Shown here: positions 13,991 to 26,725 of the stretch, piece after piece
Position numbering within the stretch: position 1 is the stretch's first letter
Layout: the number at the start of each line of letters is the position of its first letter
Assembly: GCA_024349245.1 (NCBI GenBank)
Contig: JALDNG010000048.1
Span: forward strand, 1,748,501-1,812,500
Source: Neodontobutis hainanensis
Lineage: Eukaryota > Chordata > Actinopteri > Gobiiformes > Odontobutidae
Direction of reading: 5' to 3'
DNA length: 64,000 nt
Notes under the pieces: model-generated
Told to the model about the DNA's origin: nothing
Databases searched by the model: none
Seen by the model: the letters and a program-made list of their open reading frames with translations, nothing else
Translations under genes and position numbers: made by a program

Positions 13991-16900
13991 TATGTAATAG
14001 TGAAGGATTAGGGGCAAGTATTTATTTATATTAATGAGCTGTTTTTGCAATTTTAGGTTTAGAACATAGAAACCAGGTCTGTTCTTATTGTCTCTTCTCT
14101 TCCAAGGCAAATGTGTTAAATCACACAGACGGCACAAAGGGCTTTTCTCATGTTGACCATAAGATTATTTATTAATGTCACACAAAAAGCAAGTAATACA
14201 AGCTGGATAGATATATTAGAAATTATGTCTGTCTTAAATATTCTTGAATAAATGTGTTTTTATTACAAAAATGCCTTATCATTCATACATGATTAGGAGA
14301 CACTATGACTTTATTACATTCATTTTATGGACTTAACAATATCAACAATGCCATAGACTACCTTATCCTAATTTAACCTGTTGGTAAAACCCCTTCACAA
14401 CCTCTGAATGTATTTTATAGACACCTGTGTCATGGCCAAACATAAAACAAGTTTCCAAGAAGAAACTATACAAATGTAGCCATGGCCTGTTTGTTTTCTG
14501 CCTGTTCAAATAAGAGAGGCTGTAACCACTGTCCTAAAGGAGGCTTACCTGCGGATCTGAAAAGGCATTCCAGTCCACAAGTAATATCTAAGGCATGACA
14601 GTCTTGCACCACTCTTAAACAGCAGCCAACAAAAGCACAATGAAGAAACACTATGTATAATTGAGCCTTAAAATCATAGTTTTCTGACAGTAAAACAAAG
14701 AGCATAAATTCTCCTTCAGAAGTTCATAAGTAATAAAGGGTCATTGGTCAGGATGGTGCGGCATGGTTTGGCATGAGTAACTTGTGGCAAAAGGTTTCCA
14801 CCCATTTCAAGAATGAAAAGAATGGCACGCTTACACAGAGAAAATAGAGAAAAGAGAATCAAAGTGAAACGTGGATAAATATTAGCAATACATTCATGTG
14901 ATGTTTGACATGGCAGAGATATTTGTGGGTTCAGTCTGTCCCAGAGGGAAGGCAAAAATTAAGTGAAGTCTTCTTTTATTTTTTTTATAAATAAAATAAA
15001 CTTAGAACTGAACTCAGAGCTAGAAGTGTAAGGTAAGCTCTAAACTTTGATTTAGTGTAACATATTAGAATATTGTTGTGCAAATTGATCAAATCCCTTT
15101 AAAATGAACCCACAATTAATGTTTTTACCTAAACTTTCCATTTCGACCAAGTATGGTTGTCTGTTATTTATTATTTAGCAGTTTTAACTATTAGCAACCG
15201 TATGACACTGTTAGAAACCAAAAGCCCAGGGGTTAGTAGAGTCGTATGGTATGGGACACTTAGTTGGGTTGCTTTGCGTTAAATGCTTTTGACAATAGAA
15301 ACTGATCTGTACTGAATCGACCCACTCTGTGCCGCTCCAGTAGAAACAATGCTGCGTGCCTGGCATTCCTAGTACTCCACAAACTCTGAGTGTGAGGGAG
15401 GTTCACACAACTCTCCACACATCTCCCACTGTAAGATATCAGATCCATGTGTGATAGCAGCCGAGCAGTCTCTGTGCACAGACCCAGAAGAGTTACACAG
15501 TGCTTCCAAATATTTTTTTCCTGGCAACAGACAATAACCTCAGAAAGCAGAGATATTTTTTCTTACATTTATTCAGAGAGTTGATCATGTAAAGCCAACT
15601 CTAAATATGTCAAAATATACTTCAAACATAGAGACATATATATAAAAGCTTAAATAGACACACGCACAAAATGATCTGACATACAGACAAGAATTTTTAC
15701 ATACTTTCACAACACACTTAAGGCAATGGTGGCCTGGCAACTGTGACAATCGTGTACAGCTTAATGTGCCCTACATTCTCTCAGCTCACTTGATATGAGT
15801 CTACAGCCTCAACGAGCAGCTGCAACCTGTCACCTCAACAAGTGAAAACAGCTATATTTACAGTTCTATATTTACAATCTAATATACAAAACTAGTCACA
15901 ATGTTTTGTCTTAATCATTCATTTCAGTAAAACTGTCCAACAAGAACTGTATGTCACAAGCACAAATGAGCCCAGACAATATCTAAAAATGTGTCTCGAT
16001 ATAAAGCCGCTGACATTCACAGCACAATGCCTGTCACCACTAATAAAATGACACCCAGAGGAGCCACTTTCCGGTTTCTCCATTATCCGCAACTAAATTA
16101 TCTCTTAACTCAAATGGATCATATTTGTGATGTAACTTACTCTTTTATATCAAAGTAATAACCTCTGTAGATCACATTCAACTTAAGATGGGCTGTGTTG
16201 TATTCACTCAAGAACATGGTTTTAAAATTAAAGTGCATTAGTGTGGACGTGGCCTATATTAAACTATAACCTTCAGTAATGGTTTATTACCTGTTTAAAG
16301 AAAAAGTATTTTGACCGTTAGCCACATACGTCTTTATAAAGGGAACCTTTGTTAAGATATGAACGATTCTTTGTGTGACTGTCACTGCCACTCCTGGGGC
16401 TGTAAATGGACTTACTAACAAATTCAGTTTAATCAAATCTGTCATCCATTTTCTCCAGTTAGAGGAATTGTCCTCAATACACATGTCCCCGCTGCTTAGT
16501 CTGCCAAATGTGTTTCTCACTGTCAACAATTACAACCCTATTGAAACTGCCTAATGTCCCAGTGTTTTTCAGTGAAAACACCTGTAGACCCCGTCCTTAA
16601 CATTCACAGCCAGCACCATTCATCAACAAAGCCACAAAATGTATTCGTCAGTAAAACTTGGACCATAGATTATTTTTTGTAACTAAGGGCTACATTTTTA
16701 TAGGGGCAGTGGTCACAAACAAAGCATCCGGGAGAGTTATATAATAAGATATTGTCCTGAGGCCTAAATGACTAAGACGTGAATAACCACAACACATAAA
16801 GCAAGACGCCATCGTCAAGTATGGAAATGAGAAACGAGAGCACAGAGGGGTTTGACAAAGCAGTGACAAATCAATCAGCACAACTGGGGCTGGCTTTGTG

Positions 16901-17274
16901 AAGTCTTTGTGTAGAAGAGATGACAGTTAAAGCACCACCATGGGCATAATAATAACAAGAGTGAGGCTTTGTCGTTTTGTAAAGGTCACTGCGCTATGTT
17001 GACTCAGTATGATGGATCAGTTGTGTTAATCGCAATTCACCAAGAGATGAAGATTTAACTATTTAAAAAAGAACCCCAACAGAGCAGTAACCAGTAGGCC
17101 TACATCAGTGGTAAAAGTAGAGCATTACCCAAAAAGAAAAATGCTAATCTATATTTAAACCTGGGAACACTCTATGTCAAAATCTGGTCCATCCTAAAGA
17201 CAAGAGCCCCTCACAAACAGAGTAATGTAGTTTATGCATTTCAGTGAAGAGGCAGTGACAGTTATTATGTGAAA
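13991..17274. other. Intergenic, no gene recognised
   Basis: AT-rich sequence with scattered short ORFs in all frames. None has splice-site support, codon bias or a recognisable motif. Confidence 0.45.
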
Positions 17275-17870
17275 CTAAACAACAGCTTTACAAGAGGATG
17301 TATCAGCACAGAAGAGCCAATCCTGTAGGACCTGAGTCTGCAGCCTACCTCCACCTCAAAGACAAAGGACATTCCTTTGAGGACAGCAATGTCCAGAGAG
17401 GAAGGGTCAGAGAGGCCAGATGGTTTGAGAGAGGGGTGAAGGAAGCCAGTTTTGTTAAAATGGAAAAAGCCCTTTCTGATCAGAGATGGTAGCCTTAGAT
17501 TCATGTTGCCTACCATTTACAACAATGTTCTGAAACCTAAATCAAAACCATTTAATCTAGAACAACAACACCTGAATGGAACAGTGTCACTAACAACTCT
17601 CCTGAGCCTTAACGACACTCGCATCAGGAGTCACACTGCCCTTTCAAGGTAACAACTATGAGACCAGAACAGTCTGGTCCAATCAGAGTTAGTTTCAGGT
17701 CAAACCCCTCCCTCTAGAGATAAAGCTCAGCTCTCTTAGCAGTTTATCTCAGAATTGAAAAAGTCTCTTGGAATTAGAGACAAAACATCTTCACCTTGAA
17801 AACCGAGTCCAGATACCTTTGCGTTAACCTTTTCTTCATCATGACCTGGATGACTGAGAACCTCTACAGG
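17275..17870 (+). mobile_element. Penelope-like element remnant (GIY-YIG endonuclease end and 3' tail)
   Basis: From 17275 the + strand reads KQQLYKRMYQHRRAN, then GHSFEDSNVQ, ARWFERGVKEASFV and, after a frameshift near 17490, LPTIYNNVL. This series (KRM.QHRR, HSFED, RWFERGVKEA, SPTYN-like end) is the C-terminal part of the GIY-YIG endonuclease domain carried by Penelope-like retroelements in fish. A stop and frameshift break the reading frame, so the copy is inactive. The downstream tail to about 17870 is shared with a second short copy at 59508-59592, which supports reading it as the element's 3' untranslated end. The reverse transcriptase portion is absent, consistent with 5' truncation. 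Confidence 0.82.
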
Positions 17871-18264
17871 CAAATCTTTATGTTTTAATCTCCTATACAC
17901 CTGGTAACTAAAACTGAGCCACCACAGGGAAAATGTAAATATGCATCTCTTTTCACTATTCCTTGATGCCTCGATGCTGTTAAAATGTAAATTAATATTA
18001 TAGCAGTGTTTTTGTTTTTTGCAGAGGCATCCTTAGCACTGCAGCAGCTTACACAGTTCTCCCCCTGATGACATATAGTGAGGTCCAAAGCTACAAATTT
18101 GTCTCAACACTCAAGAATATTATAAGTAATATGACAATTTTGACCAGAACCAATTGCACTGTAAACTCAGCCGACACCAACCAGTATTTGTTGTCAAAGA
18201 GATCAATCATGTCATAATCTTAGTACAACTTCCCCTCTTTTGGAAATTTAGTTTGGCATTTTGT

Positions 18265-18510
18265 TAGATCTTTTTTAAATAGCACTTCTTCCTAACACAC
18301 TGGTGGTGACTACAGCCCCTCAACCACACTATATACAATCCATACACCACTGTCACAGCTGGACCACCACTACACCACTGGAGGCAAGGTGGGTTAAGTG
18401 TCTTGCCCAAGGACACAACGACAGTATAAACATGGGAGAGCGGCAATCGAAACGCCAAACTTTCAGTTCCCGTACAAGCGCTCTACCACATGAGCCACTG
18501 TGCCCTAGGA
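18265..18510 (-). mobile_element. tRNA-derived SINE
   Basis: On the minus strand a tRNA-like head reads AGTGGCTCATGTGGTAGAGC (A box) and, about 35 nt later, a GTTTCGATTGCC-type B box. The typical fish SINE core CTTGGGCAAGACACTTAACC follows. The head lies at 18475-18510 and the body extends to about 18265. The B box has drifted, so it is unlikely to be a functional tRNA gene. Confidence 0.75.
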
Positions 18511-20958
18511 ATATTTAGTTCCATTTTTCCTCAGTGAGACTCACTGTAAATGACTTCTTCACACCTGCTCAGAGCCCATTACAGCTCATAAAGACACCTG
18601 CAGAAACACACTGTGAATTTCTGAAATGTTGTTTGTATATTTGATCATTTTAAACAGATTTGTGTTTGCATCAGGGTGAGTGCTATTGATCTATTTGTGT
18701 ATGGTTTATTTCTCTTTTTCCCACTGTACATCTTACGCTCACATTTGCGTCAGGCCTTATTTTTACAGAATTTTGTCAAGACTGTATTAAGAACAGGGTA
18801 TGAGGTTCATAAAGTGCAGTTCATTATAAAAATAGCTTATCAAATACAGCTGCTTTAAGCTAAGTGGCAAATATAGTACATGAGAGAAATATATGCTAAT
18901 TAGTATTATAAGCTTCCACTGTGCTGTTGTAACCATTCTTATTCTAATCTTTTGTGCATATGGCCAATATGATTTCTGTGATTGGGGAAATGAACTAATT
19001 ACTGCCATCTGCCTGTAATTAGATGCAAGAAAGTTTAATAATAACTAGCTGGAGCAGGCGTAGTGTTCTCGTGTAGCTAGTTGTGTGTGTGTTTGTGGAA
19101 ACTAGATGAGATTAAATGTGTTGGGGAGCATAGTCATTATGTCATTAATGCCTGTGACACTGCAGGGAAATCAGCTTCTAACGCTCCAGAAGAAAAAAAA
19201 AACACTTGTCACAAGTGTCACTCAAAACACTCGAAACACCTGCACAGACCTCTGCGTTATCCTTCCAAATGTGCAAAATAGTGCTCTACTTTACTCAGTT
19301 ACTGTAGAACTAGCATTGCAATAACATATGTCCCGAGCATATCCACATTGGCAATAGATTTTGCCCAAGTGTCATAAGCAAAAAGCAGCAGAATAAAAAA
19401 ACTGTAAGAGTTGTCTATAGTTACCAGGGAAATGCAAAAAAAGCACAAACCAAATCACAAAGTGCACCAATTGCAGATATTTACAAAATAATCTGATTGA
19501 CGCTAAAACATAAAATTCAATAAAACTTTATAAGAAAAAAAATTGAGATTTAAAAAAGATATATAAACCAAGATTTTAAAAAAAATTCTCTCAAGTGCAT
19601 CTGTGTCATGAGTGAGATTTTGCATTAAGCAAAGACTATAGGCTTTAGTCTTGCAGTAATCCTAGGTATGATTCAACATTCTGGGAAACACAAATGGGCA
19701 GGATGATGGATGATAGAAGGCCCATAAAAGCAGGTCAGACATCTTTGGGTTGTGAGACGTACAGCATTGTGCTTTAGTGTGCTCTATGAAATATGCTAAT
19801 CTGGCGTGCCTGGCAGGGTGAAGGCCGTAACACAACTAGTGTGAGGTGAGTCTGGAGGCATTCTGAGGACCCAGACAGGACACACACAGGCCTCTCCAAC
19901 CTGCCTGTCATTCTTCAGCATGTGACTACCTCCCTTCACTAAAACATAGGCTGCATTCAACTCATTTACAATTAAAGTGTCCTAAACACTGTCCTCTAAT
20001 GTAATCTAACAGTCATACACCAAAACATACGATACTGTACAATATAAACACGTTATAATATAGTCAAATGAAGAATTAGCTCTTTAAACATACTGTTTAT
20101 TTTCTGATGACTCTCATTGGCTGTACTCTTTATGAATGCAAGCAACAGAAGAAGTATAGTTTGAAGTTGCTTATTCAGGCAGTTGTAATTTCAAATACAG
20201 CGGTAATTGTTACTATATAGTATATACAATACAAACCTTAATCATTTGTGATTTCTGATGTAAATGCACAGTACAAAACCTATACATACAATGTATAATA
20301 CTGTATGCTTATATACTACATAAAGATATTTCTTCTGAAGTGATTAATGAGTTTATCATTTTGTTAATTAATCCTATTTCCTTGTTTGATACCAACCAGC
20401 CCACTGGGCCAATTCTCTATCCTAGTGCCTCTAAGCCTCAAATACTTAAACTGTCCAGTCTGCTCTGTGATCTTTACATCTAAAAGTCTTCAACAACAAG
20501 TACAGTATCTGGCAACCCTGGCAGCAGGAAATACCAAACACCTGACAAGTGTTAAGACATTTTCAACCAATCTGTAGACCTTCAATTACGATAACCAAGG
20601 TCACACTAGATACTCATCATACATATTTAGAAAGCAGGCACTTCATCAACAAGGCAATTCTGTTTAAGCTATTAATGCTACAACATCTAATACAAACAAA
20701 ATGACAGCAAATTTGTTTTTGTTGGTTACGTTATGTCTGCCTCCTAAAGTGACTGTATCTAATGAGAATCTAAGTGTGCACTGTGCACATTTAACCAGCA
20801 CAGACAACACACAAGCAAGCAATTTACCGTGGTATAATTTAGTAAGAGAACCTTATTATTACTGTGAATTTTGTAGTATTTACCATGAAATTTATACTTT
20901 TACAATATCAGGCCTTTTTTTTCTTTTCACAACATAGCATGTTTTTCTTCTAATTGTC
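18511..20958. other. Intergenic, 3' flank of the CCK receptor gene
   Basis: No gene recognised. The part nearest 20959 should contain the 3' UTR of the minus-strand receptor gene, but I did not identify a convincing polyadenylation site. Confidence 0.4.
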
Positions 20959-23900
20959 TCAGCAAGGACCCATAGTGCTGACTGTGGTGTAAGTAAACTT
21001 TGACATGGACGCTCCAGTTGCCATGATGTCCTCCTCGTGGTCCCGGAGAGAACGACGACGATGGGGGCAAGGCATTGCACAACATGAAAAGGTGACCAGC
21101 AGGGCCTTACGAAAGCGTGTGTTCATGAAGCAGTAAATAATTGGATTGACACAAGCGGAGGTGTAGGACAGCAGATGGATAAAAGCGATAGGCGCCCCTG
21201 AAAGTGCATGCAAGGCCGAGATGTTATCAAATGCCCGCCAGGTGTTGACACAGTACAGTGGCATCCAGCAAATGAAGAACAACACAACAATCACCACCAG
21301 CATGCGGATAACACGTTTCTTGGCTTCCAGCTTGGCTTCTGATGTGTTGCTGCGGGGACGATCGGTCTTGAGAGACTTGCTTGCAATGTTGGACATCTCC
21401 ATTGAGCTGGGACGCTGAGATACATAGCAACCATCGCCATCATCACTGCCATTTGACAAGATGGATGTGACGCCGTTTTTCACATCTGAGTCAAAAGCAG
21501 AAATACATCTTTAAGTTTAATGTAACAACTATTCATTCAACTTTGAGACTACTTTTGGTCTTGCTCTGAGTTTTATGAGGGTATAGAGCAACTTTCGTTC
21601 ATTTAACTTGACTAGTTTATTGTGTTTTACTTTTCATATACTGATTTCCTCAGTAAGCGAGAGCATCAAATGTAATATGTGTTACCTTTCTTCTTCAGTA
21701 TATCTTTAACAATAAAGAAGTTCAAAGGTAAATGCAATAATAAACATGTTCTGTATAAGGTAGTCACTCTGCTGGCTCATTTCTAGAACTTTTTCAGTTT
21801 CCTCATTGACCACGCAGATGTTATTATAAGTCAAATGTTATGATTGGCGCACCAAAAATGTACCAACATTATTACTGTTTATTTTTTACTATAATGGATG
21901 ATAGGTGCATAACTTACATAACTTACAATAAAAGAAAAGTCTCCAAAACATTACAAAAAATAAACGTTTTTTAAAATGACTTGAAATGATGTGATATTAA
22001 ATGAAAAAGTGAAATCCTCTGTGGATCTTGGATTACAGCATTAAAACAGTTATTTTCTGTGTTCATGCAGTATTCATGGTGTCCTGTGCGGAGCTTACCA
22101 GTGGAGTCTTTTTTGTGTCCCATCTCAAACTGGATGCCCCGATACAGCTCCCTGGAGATGAGTCCATAGGCCACAATCATCACCACTCCAGGGATGGCAA
22201 ACAGCACAAGCAAAAGCAAAATGTACCTAAAGAGGGACATGTAGCCAATGACAATAAGGAGAGTGACAATGCAATAGAATCTATTATACATGACTTTTAT
22301 TCATGAACACATATGAACAATTAATGTAGTGTTGACTGACTTTTGCCCAAAGCATGTTTCATTTTAAGGGCAAACAGAAACTCAAACAACATCCATCTGT
22401 TTTCATCAGATGCTAAAATGCCTAAACAGCTAGGCCCCAGAGTCAAACATGGAGATCTTACATAAAACAGTTTATTATGCCTTGTAGAAGAGACAGAAAC
22501 CACTGCCTCTCAGTCACAGAAACAGCTCATTACAATAGCACATTTCTCCGACTTTGCACAAGGAGACATAAAAGATAAATGTTAGAACTCTTCATGGATC
22601 TCATATGGCCATTATGCTGCTGGAAGCTATAAACGAATCAGGGATACTCCCAGTTCAATTTAAAACCACCCAAAAAACATAGTTACATTTCAATCCTTTA
22701 TTCAGTAGTTAATAAATTAGGGCAATACATGGTGCTGATCCCAATAGGTCTATTAAGAAGACACTCCAGACCATTCTTTATGATTTGATCCTTATGCCAA
22801 CATGCTTCATGGTAGGACTAAACAATGTGTTGTGTTTGGAAAAATACCACAATGCCAAAAAAAATAATTTATATAAATGATTAACACTTTATTATCATTA
22901 GGGGGAAATTTACTATGGCCAGTTGCTTCATCAAGCGACCAGCATGTTTTTTGATCTATTGTACCTTTTTTATTGTTAAGCTGTAATACTTTATGTCTTT
23001 TAATCAATTATAGCCATATACAGTATAGCCTAAAGTTATTTAAAAGTTATTTCTTTCACATAATTTATCTGAAATTTAATTACTTAAAAAAGTAAAGGCG
23101 GATCTACATTACACCAGAGTAAGTAATCCACAATAAATTATGACCCTGGGACTTTTTTCTGGACTCACCAGGTCTGCTCTGCGGTGGCAAGAGGCCACTT
23201 ATGACGACACCGGTGTGCTGTGGAGTTGTCTGCGCGCGGCACTCTCTCCAGGTGACTGACCACAGGGTACGGGATCATGATGATAAAGGCCAGCACCCAG
23301 GTAGTGGCGATGACTCTGTACGCATGGGAGCGTGTCTGCCATACCCGAGACTTTAGCGGGTTACAGATGGCGCTGTAGCGCTCAATCGCTATGGCAACAA
23401 GGCTAAATGTGGAGATGCTCACGGAAATGCCTATAGCAAAATAAACAGAAAAAAAAAAACGTCTTAAAATTTTTCATAAACAAAAGTTATTACAGGTTTA
23501 GGTGTGAATAGACTGGTCCAATAACAAAAAGTAACAAAACATGTTTGTTGATGCACACATAATATCTGTAATCAGAGCTGTTGAAAAAAATGTGCCACTC
23601 TCCAGAGACGTTGAGCAAATGAATATAGTTTGAGGCGAGGACGTCTTATCTGCGTCTTGTGCGAGAGGAAATCATGTTGGCCGAGGCCACAGATGTGATC
23701 TATCACATCCATCCTGACATGACGAGACAGGAAATTACTCTTTACTTCTCTCATTCATGCCCTGAGCATGAACGCCGCCGGTGTGCATGTATGTGAGTGA
23801 GTCAGTGACTGGTGTGCTGTGTTGTGGTACCTTCAAGAGGAAAGATCAAATAATGGCCCACAGTCCCTCACTGAAGTTTTACCTCAACGTGGTTTCTGTC

Positions 23901-26628
23901 ACTTGACTCGCTAATATGTTTTTGTTCAACTATCAGATTAACTTTCTTTAAAGTCACCTACATATTCATCTTCAGTCAAAGTCAACTATTTTTTTATTTT
24001 ATTTCATATGAAACTGAATATGCTGAAAAGATGTGTGAACATTTTTGAAAACTTGTATTTATTATTTACTGAGATAGACTGTGGCTGCTGAATGTGCAGC
24101 ATGGGGGAGAATGTTGTAAAAAGGTTTGCTCAATAACCTGGTATTGAGTGGTGTGCTTGAGGAGGATATTTTTAACACTGAAGAGAAGCATAGAACCACT
24201 TTTGACTCTTGGGAAAGTGAGTATCAACAAATGAAAATGGATGTCCACATCAATGAATCTTATGTAGTCAGAAGCAAGGAAAAGCCTTGGATTCTGAAAT
24301 TTAGGTGAAAATACTGCAATGATCTTGTTAGACTCCTGATTAGTGCTTGTTGTAATCCTGCTAACAGGAGCTGTACCTGAATGATGAATTATAATCACAG
24401 CACATGGTTAGAAAGAGGCTCTGGGGCGGACCCCTTTTGATCTTCCTATACAACTCATCTGGGTATGGGGAGATCGGGGTTTATAATCACATTGTGTCCA
24501 TTTAATTAAATCACAGAAAAAATACAACTCAAGTATAAAATTTGTGACCAACAATAATGTATTGTAGACAAGCCTTTGTATAGGTTTTTTTTACCAATCG
24601 ACAAAACAGTTTGATAGATGAGAGCTGTTGGATAAAAGTGCCTCCAACAATGTCACTAATGCTAATGAGAACAAACTCTTTTAAAACTCAACATCAAGGC
24701 TATAATCACATACTTTTTACAAAGTTTTAAAGGTTGCACAAAGTGTATCAACATACAGATCAACTTGAGCTTTTATTGGATATAATACATTTCTGTATCT
24801 TAATCCTTCAAAACCTACTCCCTTTAAAGGCTCAATAAAATCCCCATCAGAGCACGCCTGCCATCGCAGGGTACCTGACCTTCGTTTTCATGGATGGCGG
24901 CGCTTACATTCAGTTTGATCAAACTTAAAATGGCATTTCACAGGAGATGTCACATACAGATTCTGCCATTGAGCAAGAGGCAACCATTTTCCGCTAAATA
25001 TAGCTACCTGTCCTTCTTCAAGAATGTTTTCAGAAGCTTTTCCACGTGATTATACCGTTCAAAGACTCCTCTGATCACTTATCTGTGCATTAATGGTATT
25101 TTGGTCAATTTTAAAACCTTAAAAACGTCCCAGTGGAATTGATGTTGGAACCCGAAAAAATACATTATTTTTGTTAGTTCCAGAGCACGTATTGATGTTT
25201 TTGTCCCAATTAAAGAAGAAATTATATAATTTAGCAAAAAGCTATGGGCCCATCTGCTTAACAAGATTCAGCATTTTGTAGTGAATCTTAATATAAGGAT
25301 AAGAGAGACTTCACATGAGTATAGGCAGATGTTTAGTGAGGATGTTTGAGGGGTGGGAAGGTACAAATAATATGAACACAGATGCCATTTCTTTGAGTGC
25401 TTTTTAATTTTTCTGTTGAGTGTTCCACAATTGGGGCCAAACCCTTATTTAACGTATAGTGCTCCTTTCATCTGCCACTATTCATCCATCTCGTCCCTCC
25501 TCTCTCGGTGTGTCTCACCCATGAGGTAGGCCACAATCTTGCACATGGCGGCGCCGAAGATGAAGTCCTTGAGGATGCTGGGGATGAGAGTGAAGGGGAT
25601 GCACACCACGGCCATCATCAGGTCGCTGACGGCCAGTGACAGCAGGAAAGTATTGGTCACTGTGCGCATGCGTTTGTTGACAGTCAGAACAACGATGATG
25701 AGCAGGTTCCCAAAGACGCTCAGGAAGAAGATGATAGAGTAGAGTAGGATCCTCAGAGTGTGGTTGTCACCTGGAAGACAAAGAGCAGCACAGTGTTTTT
25801 TTTTTTTTCTTACATGTACATCTAAGTATAAATTTCTACAAAATTGCTTCAAAAGGTCAAAGTGGTAACCCAAAGGTTGCAGGTTTTCTTCACCATTAGC
25901 TGCTTCACTGGATCCTGTAAAGTCAGGTATCTGCTCACAATGCTATCACCCTAACCTCACTCACACATTTTAACACTGCCCACTGCGTCCTCTGTGAGCT
26001 GGGGATTAGAGCTGTCCATTCAGCACCATATTCAAACCATTGCACCTTGCAATTTACTGTGGTTGAAGCATTAGAAACCAAGCACTCAAGCCCAAATCCC
26101 CTTAAAAGACATGGACAAAAGTTCCTCAGAGGAAACTTTTTTTTTTATTATTTTACCTTTTACAATGACCTCTGGACAGTTTGCATTTATTTCTCTGAGA
26201 GGCAAGGTGTCCTGTTATAGGATGACCGCTCTACCATCTGAGCCCCAGACATATTGTAACAACTTCATCCAATATTTTTGACTCCCTAATGGTATTACAT
26301 GAAAAAAAAAAAAAAATCCCTGTATTATTTCTGTATTTCATCACATTTATTTATAATACTGAAACCGCAAGCTCAATATTCCACCTATTTACTTTGGCTC
26401 ATTGCAAGCTTTACAGTCAGACATGATGCAAGAAGGAAAACATTATAGAAAACTTCATCTAATTCCATTTTGCTCCAAGTGTGTATTAAAATGGAATGAC
26501 ATTTGTCAGTAAATTGATTTAGCACAGTTGCCTCTCAATGTTTATCTTTCATTTAGAAGCTTAGTGATGGATTTGGTCTCAGCTCAGCAAAAGTTACCAA
26601 GTCAGTCATTTTTGCTCATCTGTCTCTT

Positions 26629-26725
<97 letters not shown>

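Noticed and set aside
13544..14011. 155-codon plus-strand ORF
   Set aside because: It is the antisense shadow of a LINE fragment; recognisable reverse-transcriptase motifs are on the minus strand.
18475..18510. Functional tRNA gene on the minus strand
   Set aside because: The A and B boxes are present but the B box is degraded, no cloverleaf can be closed, and a SINE body follows.
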